NCBI RefSeq assembly: GCF_009651005.1
Contig: NZ_WHVW01000004.1
Location: forward strand, 151,485-215,484
Direction: 5' to 3'
DNA length: 64,000 nucleotides
Source: Sporosarcina obsidiansis
Lineage (GTDB): Bacteria; Bacillota; Bacilli; Bacillales_A; Planococcaceae
A program made the position numbers and the translations under genes. The notes beneath the pieces were generated by a model, which ran no database searches, was not told where the DNA came from, and worked only from the letters and a program-made list of their open reading frames with translations. Positions 8,862 through 18,840 of this stretch are shown here, in pieces. Within the stretch, counting starts at the first letter, position 1, and each line of letters opens with the position of its first letter.

Positions 8862-10529
8862 GTGACCAAAATTCAAAATGAAGTAATTCGAGTAATACCT
8901 TTAGGTGGAGTAGGAGAAGTCGGCAAGTCTATGTACATCATTGAAATCGATGATGAACTGTTTGTCATGGATTCAGGATTAATGTTTCCTGAAACAGAAA
9001 TGCTTGGTATTGATATCGTCATACCGGACATGACATATTTAGAAGAAAACAAAGATCGAGTGAAAGGCATATTCTTGACGCATGGACATGAAGATGCGAT
9101 TGGTGCTATTGCTTATTTGTTACAAAAAGTACAAGCTCCTGTGTATGGAACAAAGTTAACGCTTGCTCTTGCAAAAGAACATTTAAAAAAGATGCCGGCG
9201 CCATCAAATGTCCGATTCTTTGAAGTGACGAACCGTAGCCGTATGAATTTCAAGCGAACACATGTAACGTTCTTTTACACGACACATAGCATTCCTGATT
9301 CGTTAGGTATCGTATTCCACACGAGTGAAGGAGCAATCGTTAACACAGGAGAATTTAAATTTGACCAGGCTGCGAAAGGCAAGTATCGTCCTGATATAGC
9401 AAAAATGGCCACACTCGGAGAAGATGGCGTATTCATTTTAATGTCTGATTCCACAGAAGCAGAACGTCCAGGCTATACGACATCAGAATCAGTTATTGAA
9501 AAACGTCTTTCCAAAACATTTCATGAAGCGCAAGGAAGAATCTTAGTAGCGTTGTACGCGTCTAACTTTATTCGGATTCAACAAGTGCTTGATCAAGCCG
9601 CGGAAAAGGGTAAAAAAGTTGCGGTAATTGGAAAGAGCTTGGAAAGCTACTTTGAGGTAGGATTGAGACTGGGTTATTTGCAAGTGAAAGAAGATATCGT
9701 CATCCCTGTGAAAGATATGGACCGTTATGAAGATCAAGACATCGTAATCATTATTACGGGCAATCAGGGCGAACCTCTAGAAGCGTTAGAAAAAATCGTT
9801 CGTAAACATCATAGAGAAATTAATATTAAAGAAACTGACACGGTATTAATTACATTTACACCATCGCCTGTTATGGAGATTTCCATGTACCAGATGATGA
9901 ATGAATTGGCTAAAGCTGGTGCAACGGTATTAACTTCTACAAGAAATGTTCATGTCTCTGGTCATGGTTCGCAAGAAGATTTGAAAATGATGCTAAACCT
10001 TATGCGTCCTAAATACTTTATCCCGATTCAAGGTGAATATCGTATGCTCATTGCCCATTCGAAATTAGCTCAAGAAGTGGGGCTACCTAAAAATCGGATC
10101 TTCATTGCAGATAAAGGCGATATTGTAGAATTTAAAAATGATAAGTTACGGATGAGCGGAAGAGTACAAGCTGGTAATGTGCTGATCGATGGAATTGGTG
10201 TAGGAGATGTGGGTAACATCGTTCTACGCGATCGCAAGTTGTTATCGCAAGACGGAATCTTCACTGTCGTCGTGACGTTAAACAGAAAACAAAAACGAAT
10301 TGCTGCTGGACCGGAAGTTGTATCCAGAGGTTTCGTTTATGTCAGAGAATCGGAAGAGCTATTTGAAGAAGCGACAAAGTTGATTCGGAAGATAGTGGAG
10401 AAGTATGTGAATAAAGAAACGTTTGAATGGACAAACATTAAGCAAGAGATCCGGGAAACTCTTAGTTCTTATTTATATCAACAGACGAAAAGACGTCCAA
10501 TGATTATTCCGATCATTATGGAATATTAA
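8862..10529 (+). CDS. rnjB: Ribonuclease J2
   Basis: A beta-CASP metallo-beta-lactamase RNase that partners RNase J1 in mRNA decay. Of 555 residues, the N-terminal half carries the metal motif as LTHGHEDAIGAIAYLL. The last histidine of the HxHxDH motif is alanine (HGHEDA), a degeneration typical of J2 rather than J1. The rest has the usual J family blocks, for example VHVSGHGSQEDLK and PIQGEYRMLIAHSKLA. The start is GTG with AGGAGG 7 bases upstream. An out-of-frame ATG-TGA pair overlaps the start codon (8860-8865). The gene lies after dapA as in B. subtilis, but tepA is absent. Confidence 0.9.
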   Translation: MTKIQNEVIRVIPLGGVGEVGKSMYIIEIDDELFVMDSGLMFPETEMLGIDIVIPDMTYLEENKDRVKGIFLTHGHEDAIGAIAYLLQKVQAPVYGTKLTLALAKEHLKKMPAPSNVRFFEVTNRSRMNFKRTHVTFFYTTHSIPDSLGIVFHTSEGAIVNTGEFKFDQAAKGKYRPDIAKMATLGEDGVFILMSDSTEAERPGYTTSESVIEKRLSKTFHEAQGRILVALYASNFIRIQQVLDQAAEKGKKVAVIGKSLESYFEVGLRLGYLQVKEDIVIPVKDMDRYEDQDIVIIITGNQGEPLEALEKIVRKHHREINIKETDTVLITFTPSPVMEISMYQMMNELAKAGATVLTSTRNVHVSGHGSQEDLKMMLNLMRPKYFIPIQGEYRMLIAHSKLAQEVGLPKNRIFIADKGDIVEFKNDKLRMSGRVQAGNVLIDGIGVGDVGNIVLRDRKLLSQDGIFTVVVTLNRKQKRIAAGPEVVSRGFVYVRESEELFEEATKLIRKIVEKYVNKETFEWTNIKQEIRETLSSYLYQQTKRRPMIIPIIMEY

Positions 10530-10557
10530 TACATGTAGTTTGAAAATAATGAAGAAG

Positions 10558-10592
10558 GATTTCCATGCCATGTAGGCTGGAAATCTTTTTTT
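10558..10592 (+). terminator. Terminator between rnjB and spoIIIE
   Basis: Perfect 8-bp stem GATTTCCA / TGGAAATC with a 12-base loop and seven T. The ribosome binding site of the next gene follows directly. Confidence 0.85.
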
Positions 10593-10610
10593 CAGAAAGG
10601 GGGTTAGCAT

Positions 10611-12953
10611 ATGGCTAAAAAGAAAGCGAAAAAAAAGACCCCAGCCAAGAAAAAACAGCAGCAACAAAAACAAGCGCAACCGCTATGGTTTGAAATTCTA
10701 GGTGTCGTATTAATAGGATTAGCTGTCATTATGATATTTGAATATGGTGTCATCGGTAGAGGATTAGCTGCATTTTCTCGATTTTTATTCGGCAACTGGC
10801 ATGTGGCTCTCCCATTCTTAATCATCGTACAAGCTTTAATTTTTATGATTAAGCGGCAAGTGGGTGGGTACAAACATCGAATCGTACTCGGTTGTTTGTT
10901 CATTTTGAGCAGTATGTTGTTGTTCAGTCATATTCACTTGTTTCAAACGCTTTATGAAAGTAAAGTGTTAATGTCTAATTCTGCTTTAAAAGAGACGTGG
11001 AAGGTTCTCGTGACCAGTGGCGGTATTTACAATCAAGATGGTACGCTTGGAGGTGGCATGATCGGTGCTGTACTCTTTGCGATGTTTCATTCGTTAGTTG
11101 ATTCGGCGGGCGCCACAGTGGCGGGTGTGCTTTTACTGCTAATTGGTGTAATACTATTGACAGGAAAAGCGCTGATTCCTTATTTGGTCGAACAAACTCC
11201 AGTTTTTTTAGAAAAAGTGAAAGACAAGTGGACATCACGGGAAAAGAAGTTGGTCAAGTCACCAGAAGAAGACAGAAAAGAACTTTCACGTAGAAATCGC
11301 AAACAACAAGTAAAAAATGAAACGAAACCGATCATTGAAGAAATGATGGACCATCCAGAGCCTGCTACCCAGCCGATTATTTCGAGTTTTACTTCGAAAA
11401 TTGAGCAAGCACCTGTGGCTGAAAACATGGATGAGAAGGTTACAACAGAAACTATTCAGTCGCAACCAGTCAGTCAAGCATCGGATGAACCGTCCGATTA
11501 TCCTGTCATGGGGGGAGAACAAGAAAATGAGTCATATATTCTTCCACCAACCAGTTTGTTGGAGCAACCAATTGCAAGTGACCAGTCGGGTGAGTATGAT
11601 CTAATTCAAGCGAATGCGAAGAAATTAGAAAAGACATTTCTTAGTTTTGGTGTAAAAGCGCGTGTGACGCAAGTTCATTTGGGACCTGCCGTGACGAAAT
11701 ATGAAATACTTCCAGATTCGGGTGTGAAAGTCAGCCGGATTGTCAGTCTATCCGATGATATTGCTTTGGCTTTAGCTGCCAATGGGATTCGTATTGAAGC
11801 GCCTATTCCTGGAAAATCAGCCGTCGGAATCGAAGTGCCAAATCATGCGGTCGCGATGGTAAGCTTGCGGGAAGTGCTAGAATCTAAAGAAAATAATCGT
11901 GCACAGTCTAAATTGCTCGTCGGATTAGGTCGAGATGTAACAGGTCAAGCAATGATGACAGAGCTCAATAAAATGCCACATGTGCTGATTGCGGGAGCGA
12001 CAGGTAGCGGTAAGAGTGTCTGTGTAAACGGGATTATTATGAGTATCCTTATGCGGGCAAAACCTCATGAAGTGAAAATGATGATGATCGATCCAAAGAT
12101 GGTAGAGCTCAATGTCTTTAATGGGATCCCTCATTTATTGGCACCTGTTGTGACGGATCCGAGAAAAGCAGCTCAGGCTTTGCAACGTGTAGTCTCTGAA
12201 ATGGAAAGAAGATATGAATTGTTCTCTCATACCGGAACTAGAAATATTGAGGGCTACAATGGTCATATTGAACAGTGGAATGAGGATAATGACGAAAAAC
12301 ATCCGCGGATGCCTTATATTGTGGTCATTGTTGATGAGTTGGCGGACTTGATGATGGTAGCTTCCAATGAAGTGGAGGATTCCATCACACGATTAGCACA
12401 AATGGCTAGAGCTGCCGGTATTCATTTAATTATCGCCACACAAAGACCGAGTGTAGACGTCATTACAGGAATTATTAAAGCAAATATCCCTTCTAGAATC
12501 GCTTTTGCCGTTTCATCAGCCATCGATTCAAGGACTATTTTGGATGGTAGCGGAGCGGAGAAATTATTAGGACGGGGCGACATGTTATTTCTACCAGCTG
12601 GCGCTTCCAAGCCAACACGTGTACAAGGTGCTTTTGTTTCGGATGAAGAAGTAGAAGCAGTAGTAGATTTCATTATTGAACAGCAAAAAGCACAGTATCA
12701 AGAAGAAATGATCCCGACTGAAGTTGAAGTTGTGCAACCTCATGAAGAAACCGATGATCTATACGATGAAGCGGTTCAAATGGTCGTTGAAATGCAAACA
12801 GCATCGGTATCGATGATTCAGCGGCGCTTCCGTGTTGGATATGCGAGGGCCGCACGAATAGTAGATCAAATGGAAGCACGTGGAGTAGTAGGGCCTCCTG
12901 AAGGTAGTAAGCCAAGACAAGTGATGATAGGAAAATCAGATTTAGAATACTAA
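10611..12953 (+). CDS. spoIIIE: DNA translocase FtsK/SpoIIIE
   Basis: A membrane-anchored ATPase that pumps DNA through the closing septum, including into the forespore. The 780-residue protein has a lysine/glutamine-rich N-terminus, four hydrophobic segments between about residues 24 and 190, and a charged linker to about 320. The motor has Walker [11 protein letters not shown] near residue 461 and Walker [12 protein letters not shown] near 569. A C-terminal winged-helix gamma domain ([16 protein letters not shown]) from about 715 reads DNA polarity motifs. ATG 10611 follows AAAGGGGG. Position after rnjB and before ymfC matches B. subtilis spoIIIE. Confidence 0.95.
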   Translation: MAKKKAKKKTPAKKKQQQQKQAQPLWFEILGVVLIGLAVIMIFEYGVIGRGLAAFSRFLFGNWHVALPFLIIVQALIFMIKRQVGGYKHRIVLGCLFILSSMLLFSHIHLFQTLYESKVLMSNSALKETWKVLVTSGGIYNQDGTLGGGMIGAVLFAMFHSLVDSAGATVAGVLLLLIGVILLTGKALIPYLVEQTPVFLEKVKDKWTSREKKLVKSPEEDRKELSRRNRKQQVKNETKPIIEEMMDHPEPATQPIISSFTSKIEQAPVAENMDEKVTTETIQSQPVSQASDEPSDYPVMGGEQENESYILPPTSLLEQPIASDQSGEYDLIQANAKKLEKTFLSFGVKARVTQVHLGPAVTKYEILPDSGVKVSRIVSLSDDIALALAANGIRIEAPIPGKSAVGIEVPNHAVAMVSLREVLESKENNRAQSKLLVGLGRDVTGQAMMTELNKMPHVLIAGATGSGKSVCVNGIIMSILMRAKPHEVKMMMIDPKMVELNVFNGIPHLLAPVVTDPRKAAQALQRVVSEMERRYELFSHTGTRNIEGYNGHIEQWNEDNDEKHPRMPYIVVIVDELADLMMVASNEVEDSITRLAQMARAAGIHLIIATQRPSVDVITGIIKANIPSRIAFAVSSAIDSRTILDGSGAEKLLGRGDMLFLPAGASKPTRVQGAFVSDEEVEAVVDFIIEQQKAQYQEEMIPTEVEVVQPHEETDDLYDEAVQMVVEMQTASVSMIQRRFRVGYARAARIVDQMEARGVVGPPEGSKPRQVMIGKSDLEY

Positions 12954-13085
12954 TGAAGCACTGTGTAAATCGCCTGAAATGTATAATTTTATTCGAGAAC
13001 CTAACTTGATATTTCCTTCTTCTAAAGAAGATGATATAGTTAGCATATAAGTAATCAGAGGTCTGACGTCTTGGGAGGTGGCTAT

Positions 13086-13814
13086 ATGTTCGTGAAGAAA
13101 GATCCGAGGCATTTATATGTTCAGGTCATCGAGCGTCTAAAGCAAGATATCCAGTTAGGGCGGTTTCAAGAAAATCAACGACTCCCCTCAGAAGCGAGAC
13201 TCTCGGAGTTACTGGGGGTAAGCCGTGCAACTTTACGTGAGGCTTTTCGAGTGTTGGAAGAAGAGAAAGTAATCTTCAGAAAGCATGGAGTAGGAACATT
13301 TGTCACTTCCCAGCCGATGGTTTTGTCGGGAATTGAGCAGCTTTCAAGTATTACGACGATGATCCGCAATGCGAATATGGAGCCCGGCACGATTGTGCAA
13401 GATATTTCGTTCATCCCAATGACCGAAGAGTTGAAAAAACGTTTTAACATTACAGATGATCAGATGTATTTCCAAATTAAACGTATTCGAACAGCTAATG
13501 GTGAACCAGTAGTATATTGTGTGGATCATGTGTTGCTAGAATGTTTGCCCGACGGAATCGAAAGTCAACTTGACGCATCATTATTTGATACAATCGAGAA
13601 GTCTGGATTAATTCGAATTGGACAGGCCGTTGCAGAAATAGAACCAATTAGTTACCATCCAGAAGCATTTGAAGCATTGTCATGTGATTCTTCGCAATCT
13701 CTTTTATCACTATCTCAAGAACATTTCAGCGAAGAAGGAAAAATGGTTCTTTATTCAAAAAACTTTTTCCGCGCAGATAAATTTAAGTTCCATGTAGTCC
13801 GTAAACGGGTATAA
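13086..13814 (+). CDS. ymfC: GntR family transcriptional regulator with UTRA domain (YmfC-like)
   Basis: A 242-residue repressor-type protein. The winged helix occupies about residues 1-70, with RLPSEARLSELLGVSRATLR as the recognition region, and an effector-binding UTRA/HutC-like domain fills the remainder. ATG 13086 has GGGAGG 7 bases upstream (13073-13078); the in-frame TTG at 13071 would overlap that site. It stands 54 bp before a nucleoside-transporter lipoprotein gene in the same direction, so it may control that transporter; this is inference from position. Short palindromes containing GACGTC or GACGT-ATA-ACGTC flank the gene and are possible operators. Confidence 0.88.
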   Translation: MFVKKDPRHLYVQVIERLKQDIQLGRFQENQRLPSEARLSELLGVSRATLREAFRVLEEEKVIFRKHGVGTFVTSQPMVLSGIEQLSSITTMIRNANMEPGTIVQDISFIPMTEELKKRFNITDDQMYFQIKRIRTANGEPVVYCVDHVLLECLPDGIESQLDASLFDTIEKSGLIRIGQAVAEIEPISYHPEAFEALSCDSSQSLLSLSQEHFSEEGKMVLYSKNFFRADKFKFHVVRKRV

Positions 13815-13868
13815 GACGTATAACGTCCTGATTTCATACCAAAATTATGACAGGGGAGGTCATTATTG

Positions 13869-14960
13869 ATGAAGAAAAGAAAATTTGGGTTGGCTATGTC
13901 TTTAGTGTTAGCTGCGGGTACGATGTTAGCTGCTTGTGGTTCTGACAAAAAAGACGATAATAATGCAGGTGAAAAGCCAGCAACGGGTAATGATACCGAA
14001 AAGAGTGAATTCTCTATTGCCATGGTAACAGACGTTGGGGGAATAGATGACAAATCTTTCAACCAATCAGCTTGGAAAGGCGTTAAAGAATTTGGGGAAG
14101 AGCAAGGATGGAAAAAGGGTGAGGGCGGATTTGATTATTTGCAATCTACAGACCCGTCAGATTACACAACGAACTTAAATAACTTGGCTCGACGCGACTT
14201 TAATTTAATATTCGGTGTTGGTTACTTGATGGAAGATGCTATCAGTGATATTGCTGCACAGCAAAAAGATACTGAATTCGCAATTATTGATGGTGTAGTA
14301 GATGCACCGAACGTGACGAATGTTCTATTTAAAGAGCAAGAAGGTGGATTTCTTGCAGGTGTTGCAGCAGCTTTGATGACGAAGTCTGACAAAATTGGTT
14401 TTATTGGCGGTATGGATATTCCGGTAATCGAACGTTTTGAAGCTGGTTTCTTGGCAGGTGTTGCAGCAGTTAAGCCAGATATTAAAGTAGATGCTAAATA
14501 TACAGGTGCGTTCGATAAAGCGGAACTTGGTAAAGCAGAAGCAAGCCGTATGTATTCTTCAGGCGTAGATATTATTTTCCACGCTGCAGGTGGTTCAGGT
14601 AACGGAGTGTTCTCAGAAGCGAAAGAACGGAAGCAAGCGGATAAAGATGCATACGTTTGGGTAATTGGAGTAGATTCTGATCAGTATGAAGAAGGTAAAG
14701 TTGGCGATGATAACGTTACGTTAACATCTATGTTAAAGCGTGTAGATGTTGCAGTTAAGGATATTTCGAAATTAGCAATGGAAGGAAACTTCCCTGGTGG
14801 AGAGACAAAAGTATACGGTCTTCATGATGAGGGCGTATCACTTGCGGATTCTCGCGGTGCCATTCCACAAGATGTACTAGATCAAATTGATGAGTATGCA
14901 CAAAAGATTGCTGATGGAGAAATTGAAGTTCCTGAATTCGTAGAGAAAAAGAAGAAATAA
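13869..14960 (+). CDS. nupN: BMP-family nucleoside-binding lipoprotein
   Basis: The extracellular substrate-binding subunit of a nucleoside ABC importer. The 363-residue precursor has a lysine-rich start, a hydrophobic stretch and a lipobox TMLAAC with the lipid-modified cysteine at residue 23. The BMP/PnrA fold is shown by [19 protein letters not shown] and later blocks such as [15 protein letters not shown] and [16 protein letters not shown] 13869 follows GGGGAGG; a TTG three bases earlier is less likely. A terminator separates it from the ATPase and permeases, which would let the binding protein be made in excess. The symbol follows the B. subtilis nup system by analogy. Confidence 0.88.
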   Translation: MKKRKFGLAMSLVLAAGTMLAACGSDKKDDNNAGEKPATGNDTEKSEFSIAMVTDVGGIDDKSFNQSAWKGVKEFGEEQGWKKGEGGFDYLQSTDPSDYTTNLNNLARRDFNLIFGVGYLMEDAISDIAAQQKDTEFAIIDGVVDAPNVTNVLFKEQEGGFLAGVAAALMTKSDKIGFIGGMDIPVIERFEAGFLAGVAAVKPDIKVDAKYTGAFDKAELGKAEASRMYSSGVDIIFHAAGGSGNGVFSEAKERKQADKDAYVWVIGVDSDQYEEGKVGDDNVTLTSMLKRVDVAVKDISKLAMEGNFPGGETKVYGLHDEGVSLADSRGAIPQDVLDQIDEYAQKIADGEIEVPEFVEKKKK

Positions 14961-14975
14961 GTTTCTAAATAAGAT

Positions 14976-15005
14976 AAAGGCCGGTATTTTGCCCGGCCTT
15001 TATTT
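14976..15005 (+). terminator. Terminator or attenuator after nupN
   Basis: Perfect 9-bp stem AAAGGCCGG / CCGGCCTTT, then the moderate tail TATTTGATT. It probably reduces readthrough into the downstream ABC genes rather than stopping it fully. Confidence 0.8.
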
Positions 15006-15228
15006 GATTAAAATTTGTAAAATAAAGGTTCTTTGAAAATGTTCTGGAATCTTTATTTTATTAATTTTAAATTTATGAAATACAAAGTGGAATGCCTGGT
15101 CAAATTTAATTTGAGAGGTGTTAATGCCTTCATATTTTTTGCTTTACATACAACTTTATCAGACTAAGAGCTACATGTAATTCTGCTACATTCAAATGAA
15201 CTTTATTACTGGCAAGGAAGTGATTGGA

Positions 15229-16797
15229 ATGGAATATGTTATCGAAATGCTGGATATCTCGAAAAACTTTGGAAACTTCTATGCGAATGACCAGATCACG
15301 CTACAACTTGAAAAGGGCGAAATTCATGCACTGTTAGGAGAAAATGGAGCAGGGAAATCTACATTAATGAATGTCTTGTTCGGACTGTATCAGCCAGATG
15401 GCGGAGAGATTCGCGTCAGAGGTGAAAAGGTGGACATAACGGATCCTAACGTCGCAAATGATCTAGGGATTGGTATGGTTCATCAACATTTTATGTTGGT
15501 AGAAAACTTAACGGTCACAGAAAACATTATTTTAGGAAGCGAACCGACAAAGTCAGGCATGATTAATATTAAAGATTCCGCAAAAAAAGTGGAAGAGATT
15601 TCAAAAACCTATGGGCTAGATGTCGATCCCTATGCGAAAATTGAAGATATTTCAGTTGGGATGCAGCAACGAGTAGAAATTTTAAAAACGTTATATCGAG
15701 GGGCAGATATTTTAATATTCGATGAGCCGACAGCTTCTTTGACACCTCAAGAAATCGAAGAACTTTTAAACATCATGCGCAAACTTGTTGCAGAAGGAAA
15801 ATCCATCATTCTGATCACGCATAAATTGCAAGAGATTATGAATGTTTCAGACAAGGTAACAGTGATTCGTAAAGGTAAAGGAATTGGCACTGTGATCACT
15901 GCAGAAACAAATCCGGAAGAATTGGCAACACTAATGGTTGGTCGGCAAGTGACATTCAAAACCGAAAAAGGACCTTCTCATCCGACAGAAGAAGTATTGA
16001 AAATCGAAGACTTAGTTGTCAATGATTATCGTGGAATTGCGAAGTTAAAAGGTCTCAATCTCTCTGTACGTAGGGGTGAAATCGTAGGGATCGCCGGGAT
16101 CGATGGCAACGGGCAGTCTGAATTGATCGAAGCTATTACAGGGCTGACAAAAGTGAAAAGTGGAAAAGTCTACATTAATTCAATAGACGTCACAAACAAA
16201 AAACCGAGAAAAATCACGGAAACAGGAATTGGACATATCCCACAAGACCGCCATAAACATGGTCTCATCCTAGATTTTTCAGTTGGTTATAACGCAGCCT
16301 TGCAATCGTATTATCACGAACCATTTTCAAAAAATGGAATCATGAACTATAAAGTTGTAAATGAAAAAGCAAAAAGTCTGATTGAAGAATTTGATGTGAG
16401 AACGCAAGGCGTGGATGAACTGGCAAGAGCATTGTCGGGAGGAAACCAGCAGAAATTAATCATCGGTCGTGAAGTACTTCGTAATCCTGATTTGCTAATT
16501 GCTGCTTTGCCAACGAGAGGCTTGGACGTTGGGGCGATTGAGTTTATTCACCGGCGTTTGATCGAACAGCGCGACAGTGGGAAAGCTGTTCTTCTTATCA
16601 CATTTGAACTTGATGAAGTAATGAATGTATCGGACCGTATTTCTGTCATTTATGATGGCGCGATAGTGGGTACTGTCACTCCACAAGAAACAACTGAACA
16701 AGCGCTAGGGTTAATGATGGCAGGTCATTCGAAAAGTGCAGCACTAAACGTAGAGAAGGCCGATCGGAAAGATGGTGATGAACATCATGTCGAATAG
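15229..16797 (+). CDS. nupO: Nucleoside ABC transporter, double ATPase subunit
   Basis: A 522-residue cytoplasmic protein with two fused ABC domains, as in sugar and nucleoside importers of the RbsA/BmpB type. The first domain has Walker A GENGAGKST, signature ISVGMQQRVEILK and Walker B ILIFDEPTASLT. The second has a degenerate Walker A GIDGNGQSE and a good signature LSGGNQQKLIIGRE. ATG 15229 is preferred over the open-frame start at 15196 because AAGGAAGTG lies just upstream and the protein then begins MEYVIEMLDISKNFG. Its end overlaps the first permease gene. Confidence 0.92.
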   Translation: MEYVIEMLDISKNFGNFYANDQITLQLEKGEIHALLGENGAGKSTLMNVLFGLYQPDGGEIRVRGEKVDITDPNVANDLGIGMVHQHFMLVENLTVTENIILGSEPTKSGMINIKDSAKKVEEISKTYGLDVDPYAKIEDISVGMQQRVEILKTLYRGADILIFDEPTASLTPQEIEELLNIMRKLVAEGKSIILITHKLQEIMNVSDKVTVIRKGKGIGTVITAETNPEELATLMVGRQVTFKTEKGPSHPTEEVLKIEDLVVNDYRGIAKLKGLNLSVRRGEIVGIAGIDGNGQSELIEAITGLTKVKSGKVYINSIDVTNKKPRKITETGIGHIPQDRHKHGLILDFSVGYNAALQSYYHEPFSKNGIMNYKVVNEKAKSLIEEFDVRTQGVDELARALSGGNQQKLIIGREVLRNPDLLIAALPTRGLDVGAIEFIHRRLIEQRDSGKAVLLITFELDEVMNVSDRISVIYDGAIVGTVTPQETTEQALGLMMAGHSKSAALNVEKADRKDGDEHHVE

Positions 16798-17833
16798 AAT
16801 GATTAATATACTAGTGCCGGTGATTTCGATCATTTTAGGTCTCCTAGTGGGCGCAGTCGTAATGTTAATTAGTGACTATAATCCAATTACAGGATATACG
16901 GCTTTATGGAATGGTATTTTTGGTGATTCTTATGTGATTGGGGAAACAATCCGTCAAATCAGTCCATATATACTTGCTGGGTTAGCGGTAGCATTCGCAT
17001 ACAGAACGGGACTCTTCAATATTGGAGTTGAAGGTCAACTAATTGTGGGATGGTTTGCAGCAGCTTATGTAGGTATGGCATTCGATCTTCCCAAAATTAT
17101 TCACTTACCGCTCGCACTACTGGCAGCAGCATTAGCGGGCGCATTATGGGGACTTGTACCAGGTATTTTACGAGCTACATTAAAAGTACACGAAGTAATT
17201 GTTACGATTATGATGAACTATATTGCACTACACGTAGTTAATGCATTAATAAAAACTATTTCTGGCGGTGGGTTTAAAACAGAAAGAATTAAAGAGACAG
17301 CATCGTTGCGATCTGAATTTTTATCTAATCTAACAGATTATTCAACATTACACTATGGAATATTTGTGGCGTTGGCAATGGTTGTTGTGATGTGGTTTAT
17401 CTTGGAGAAAACTAAGACAGGATTTGAATTGAAGTCAGTCGGTTTTAATGATAATGCCTCAAAGTATGCAGGAATGAGTGTAAATAAAAATATTGTGATG
17501 GCAATGGTCATTTCAGGTGCATTTGCAGGTTTAGGCGGTGCAATGGAAGCGCTTGGAACATTTGGTAATATGTCTTCGATGGGCGGTTTTACCGGCATTG
17601 GTTTTGATGGAATTGCCGTAGCTCTACTAGGTGCTAATACACCACTAGGAGTCATTTTTGGTGCGTCTTTGTTTGGCTCATTGAAATATGGTGCCAACAA
17701 TATGCCAAATGAGGCTGGAATACCAGTGGAAATTGTTTCAATCATTATAGCACTTGTTATTTTCTTTGTTGCTTGCGGTTATATTATCCGTGTAGGATTA
17801 GAACGTTTACGTAATAAGAAGGAGGCGAAGTAA
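16787..17833 (+). CDS. nupP: Nucleoside ABC transporter permease, first subunit
   Basis: An integral-membrane permease of the BPD_transp_2 family with about eight to ten hydrophobic segments. The conserved stretch TGLFNIGVEGQLIVGW near residue 75 is typical of nucleoside/BMP permeases. Several starts are possible (ATG at 16772, 16778 and 16787). I choose 16787, MSNRMINILVPVISI, because GGTGAT lies about 8 bases before it and the protein then has the usual short N-terminus. It overlaps nupO and is followed after one base by the second permease, so the three are one transcript. Confidence 0.88.
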   Translation: MSNRMINILVPVISIILGLLVGAVVMLISDYNPITGYTALWNGIFGDSYVIGETIRQISPYILAGLAVAFAYRTGLFNIGVEGQLIVGWFAAAYVGMAFDLPKIIHLPLALLAAALAGALWGLVPGILRATLKVHEVIVTIMMNYIALHVVNALIKTISGGGFKTERIKETASLRSEFLSNLTDYSTLHYGIFVALAMVVVMWFILEKTKTGFELKSVGFNDNASKYAGMSVNKNIVMAMVISGAFAGLGGAMEALGTFGNMSSMGGFTGIGFDGIAVALLGANTPLGVIFGASLFGSLKYGANNMPNEAGIPVEIVSIIIALVIFFVACGYIIRVGLERLRNKKEAK

Positions 17834-17834
17834 G

Positions 17835-18788
17835 ATGTTAGATGTGCTATATTTCATCGTTCCTATAACGATTGCTTCTGCTGCCCCTCTTATTTTTACT
17901 GCAATTGGTGGTGTGTTTTCCGAACGATCAGGGGTCATAAACATTGGTTTGGAAGGTCTAATGATCATGGGTGCTTTCATTGGGATTTTATTCAACTTGT
18001 TTTTTGCGGATTCTTTGGGCAGTTGGACACCTTGGATAGCCTTGCTAGTAGCCATGCTAGTATCCGCTTTATTCGCTACCTTACACGCGGTCGCTTCCAT
18101 TTCATTTCGAGCAGATCAAGTCGTCTCGGGTGTAGCAATTAACATGTTGGGTCTGGCCATTGCCTTATTTTCTGTTAAGATGATTTTCGGTAAAGGGCAG
18201 ACAGACTTTATTCAGGAGAAGATTCCAAGATTCAATGTTCCATACTTGCAAGATATCCCAATTATTGGACCGATGTTTTTTAAATTAGTATATGGGTCTT
18301 CGATTATCGCAATAGCTGTAGCAATTATCGCTTGGTTCGTTATTTATAAGACGCCATTTGGTTTGCGTTTACGTTCTGTAGGTGAACATCCAATGGCTGC
18401 AGATACAATGGGAATCAAGGTTACGAAAATACGTTATATTGCCGTAATTATTTCTGGTGGTCTTGCGGGAATTGGTGGGGCGGTTTATTCACAGACAATT
18501 ACCAACGATTTTGGACATGCTACAATTAACGGCCAAGGATTTATGGCCCTTGCCGCGATGATTTTCGGAAAATGGCATCCCCTAGGTGCTATGGGGGCCG
18601 CTTTATTCTTCGGGTTCGCGCAAGCTTTGGCAATTAGTTCTTCAAGTATAAAGTTTTTATCAGATATACCAGCTGTGTACTTCCATATATTCCCGTACGT
18701 TCTAACGATCTTAGCGTTGGCTGGATTCCTTGGGAAAGCGAATGCACCAAAAGCACTTGGGAAACCTTATATAAAAGGAAATCGATAA
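17835..18788 (+). CDS. nupQ: Nucleoside ABC transporter permease, second subunit
   Basis: A 317-residue membrane protein that pairs with NupP to form the channel. Its N-terminal block ERSGVINIGLEGLMIMG is the equivalent of the NIGVEGQ motif of the partner. About nine hydrophobic segments fill the rest, with VISGGLAGIGGAVYSQ in the conserved loop. AAGGAGG (17818-17824) lies upstream of the ATG. It ends the importer operon; a strong terminator and a large structured repeat follow. Confidence 0.9.
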   Translation: MLDVLYFIVPITIASAAPLIFTAIGGVFSERSGVINIGLEGLMIMGAFIGILFNLFFADSLGSWTPWIALLVAMLVSALFATLHAVASISFRADQVVSGVAINMLGLAIALFSVKMIFGKGQTDFIQEKIPRFNVPYLQDIPIIGPMFFKLVYGSSIIAIAVAIIAWFVIYKTPFGLRLRSVGEHPMAADTMGIKVTKIRYIAVIISGGLAGIGGAVYSQTITNDFGHATINGQGFMALAAMIFGKWHPLGAMGAALFFGFAQALAISSSSIKFLSDIPAVYFHIFPYVLTILALAGFLGKANAPKALGKPYIKGNR

Positions 18789-18795
18789 TATTCGT

Positions 18796-18837
18796 GAAAA
18801 GCTATCTGAAGAAAATTTTACTTCGGATAGCTTTTCT
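18796..18837 (+). terminator. Terminator after nupQ
   Basis: A 16-bp stem (arms 18796-18811 and 18821-18836, one T-G pair) around a 9-base loop. The T-rich part is inside the right arm (GCTTTTC), so the tail is short. Confidence 0.75.
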
Positions 18838-18840
18838 GGG

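Noticed and set aside
10604..10903. Minus-strand frame of 99 codons opposite the start of spoIIIE
   Set aside because: Shadow of the SpoIIIE membrane region; no ribosome binding site and no coherent protein features.
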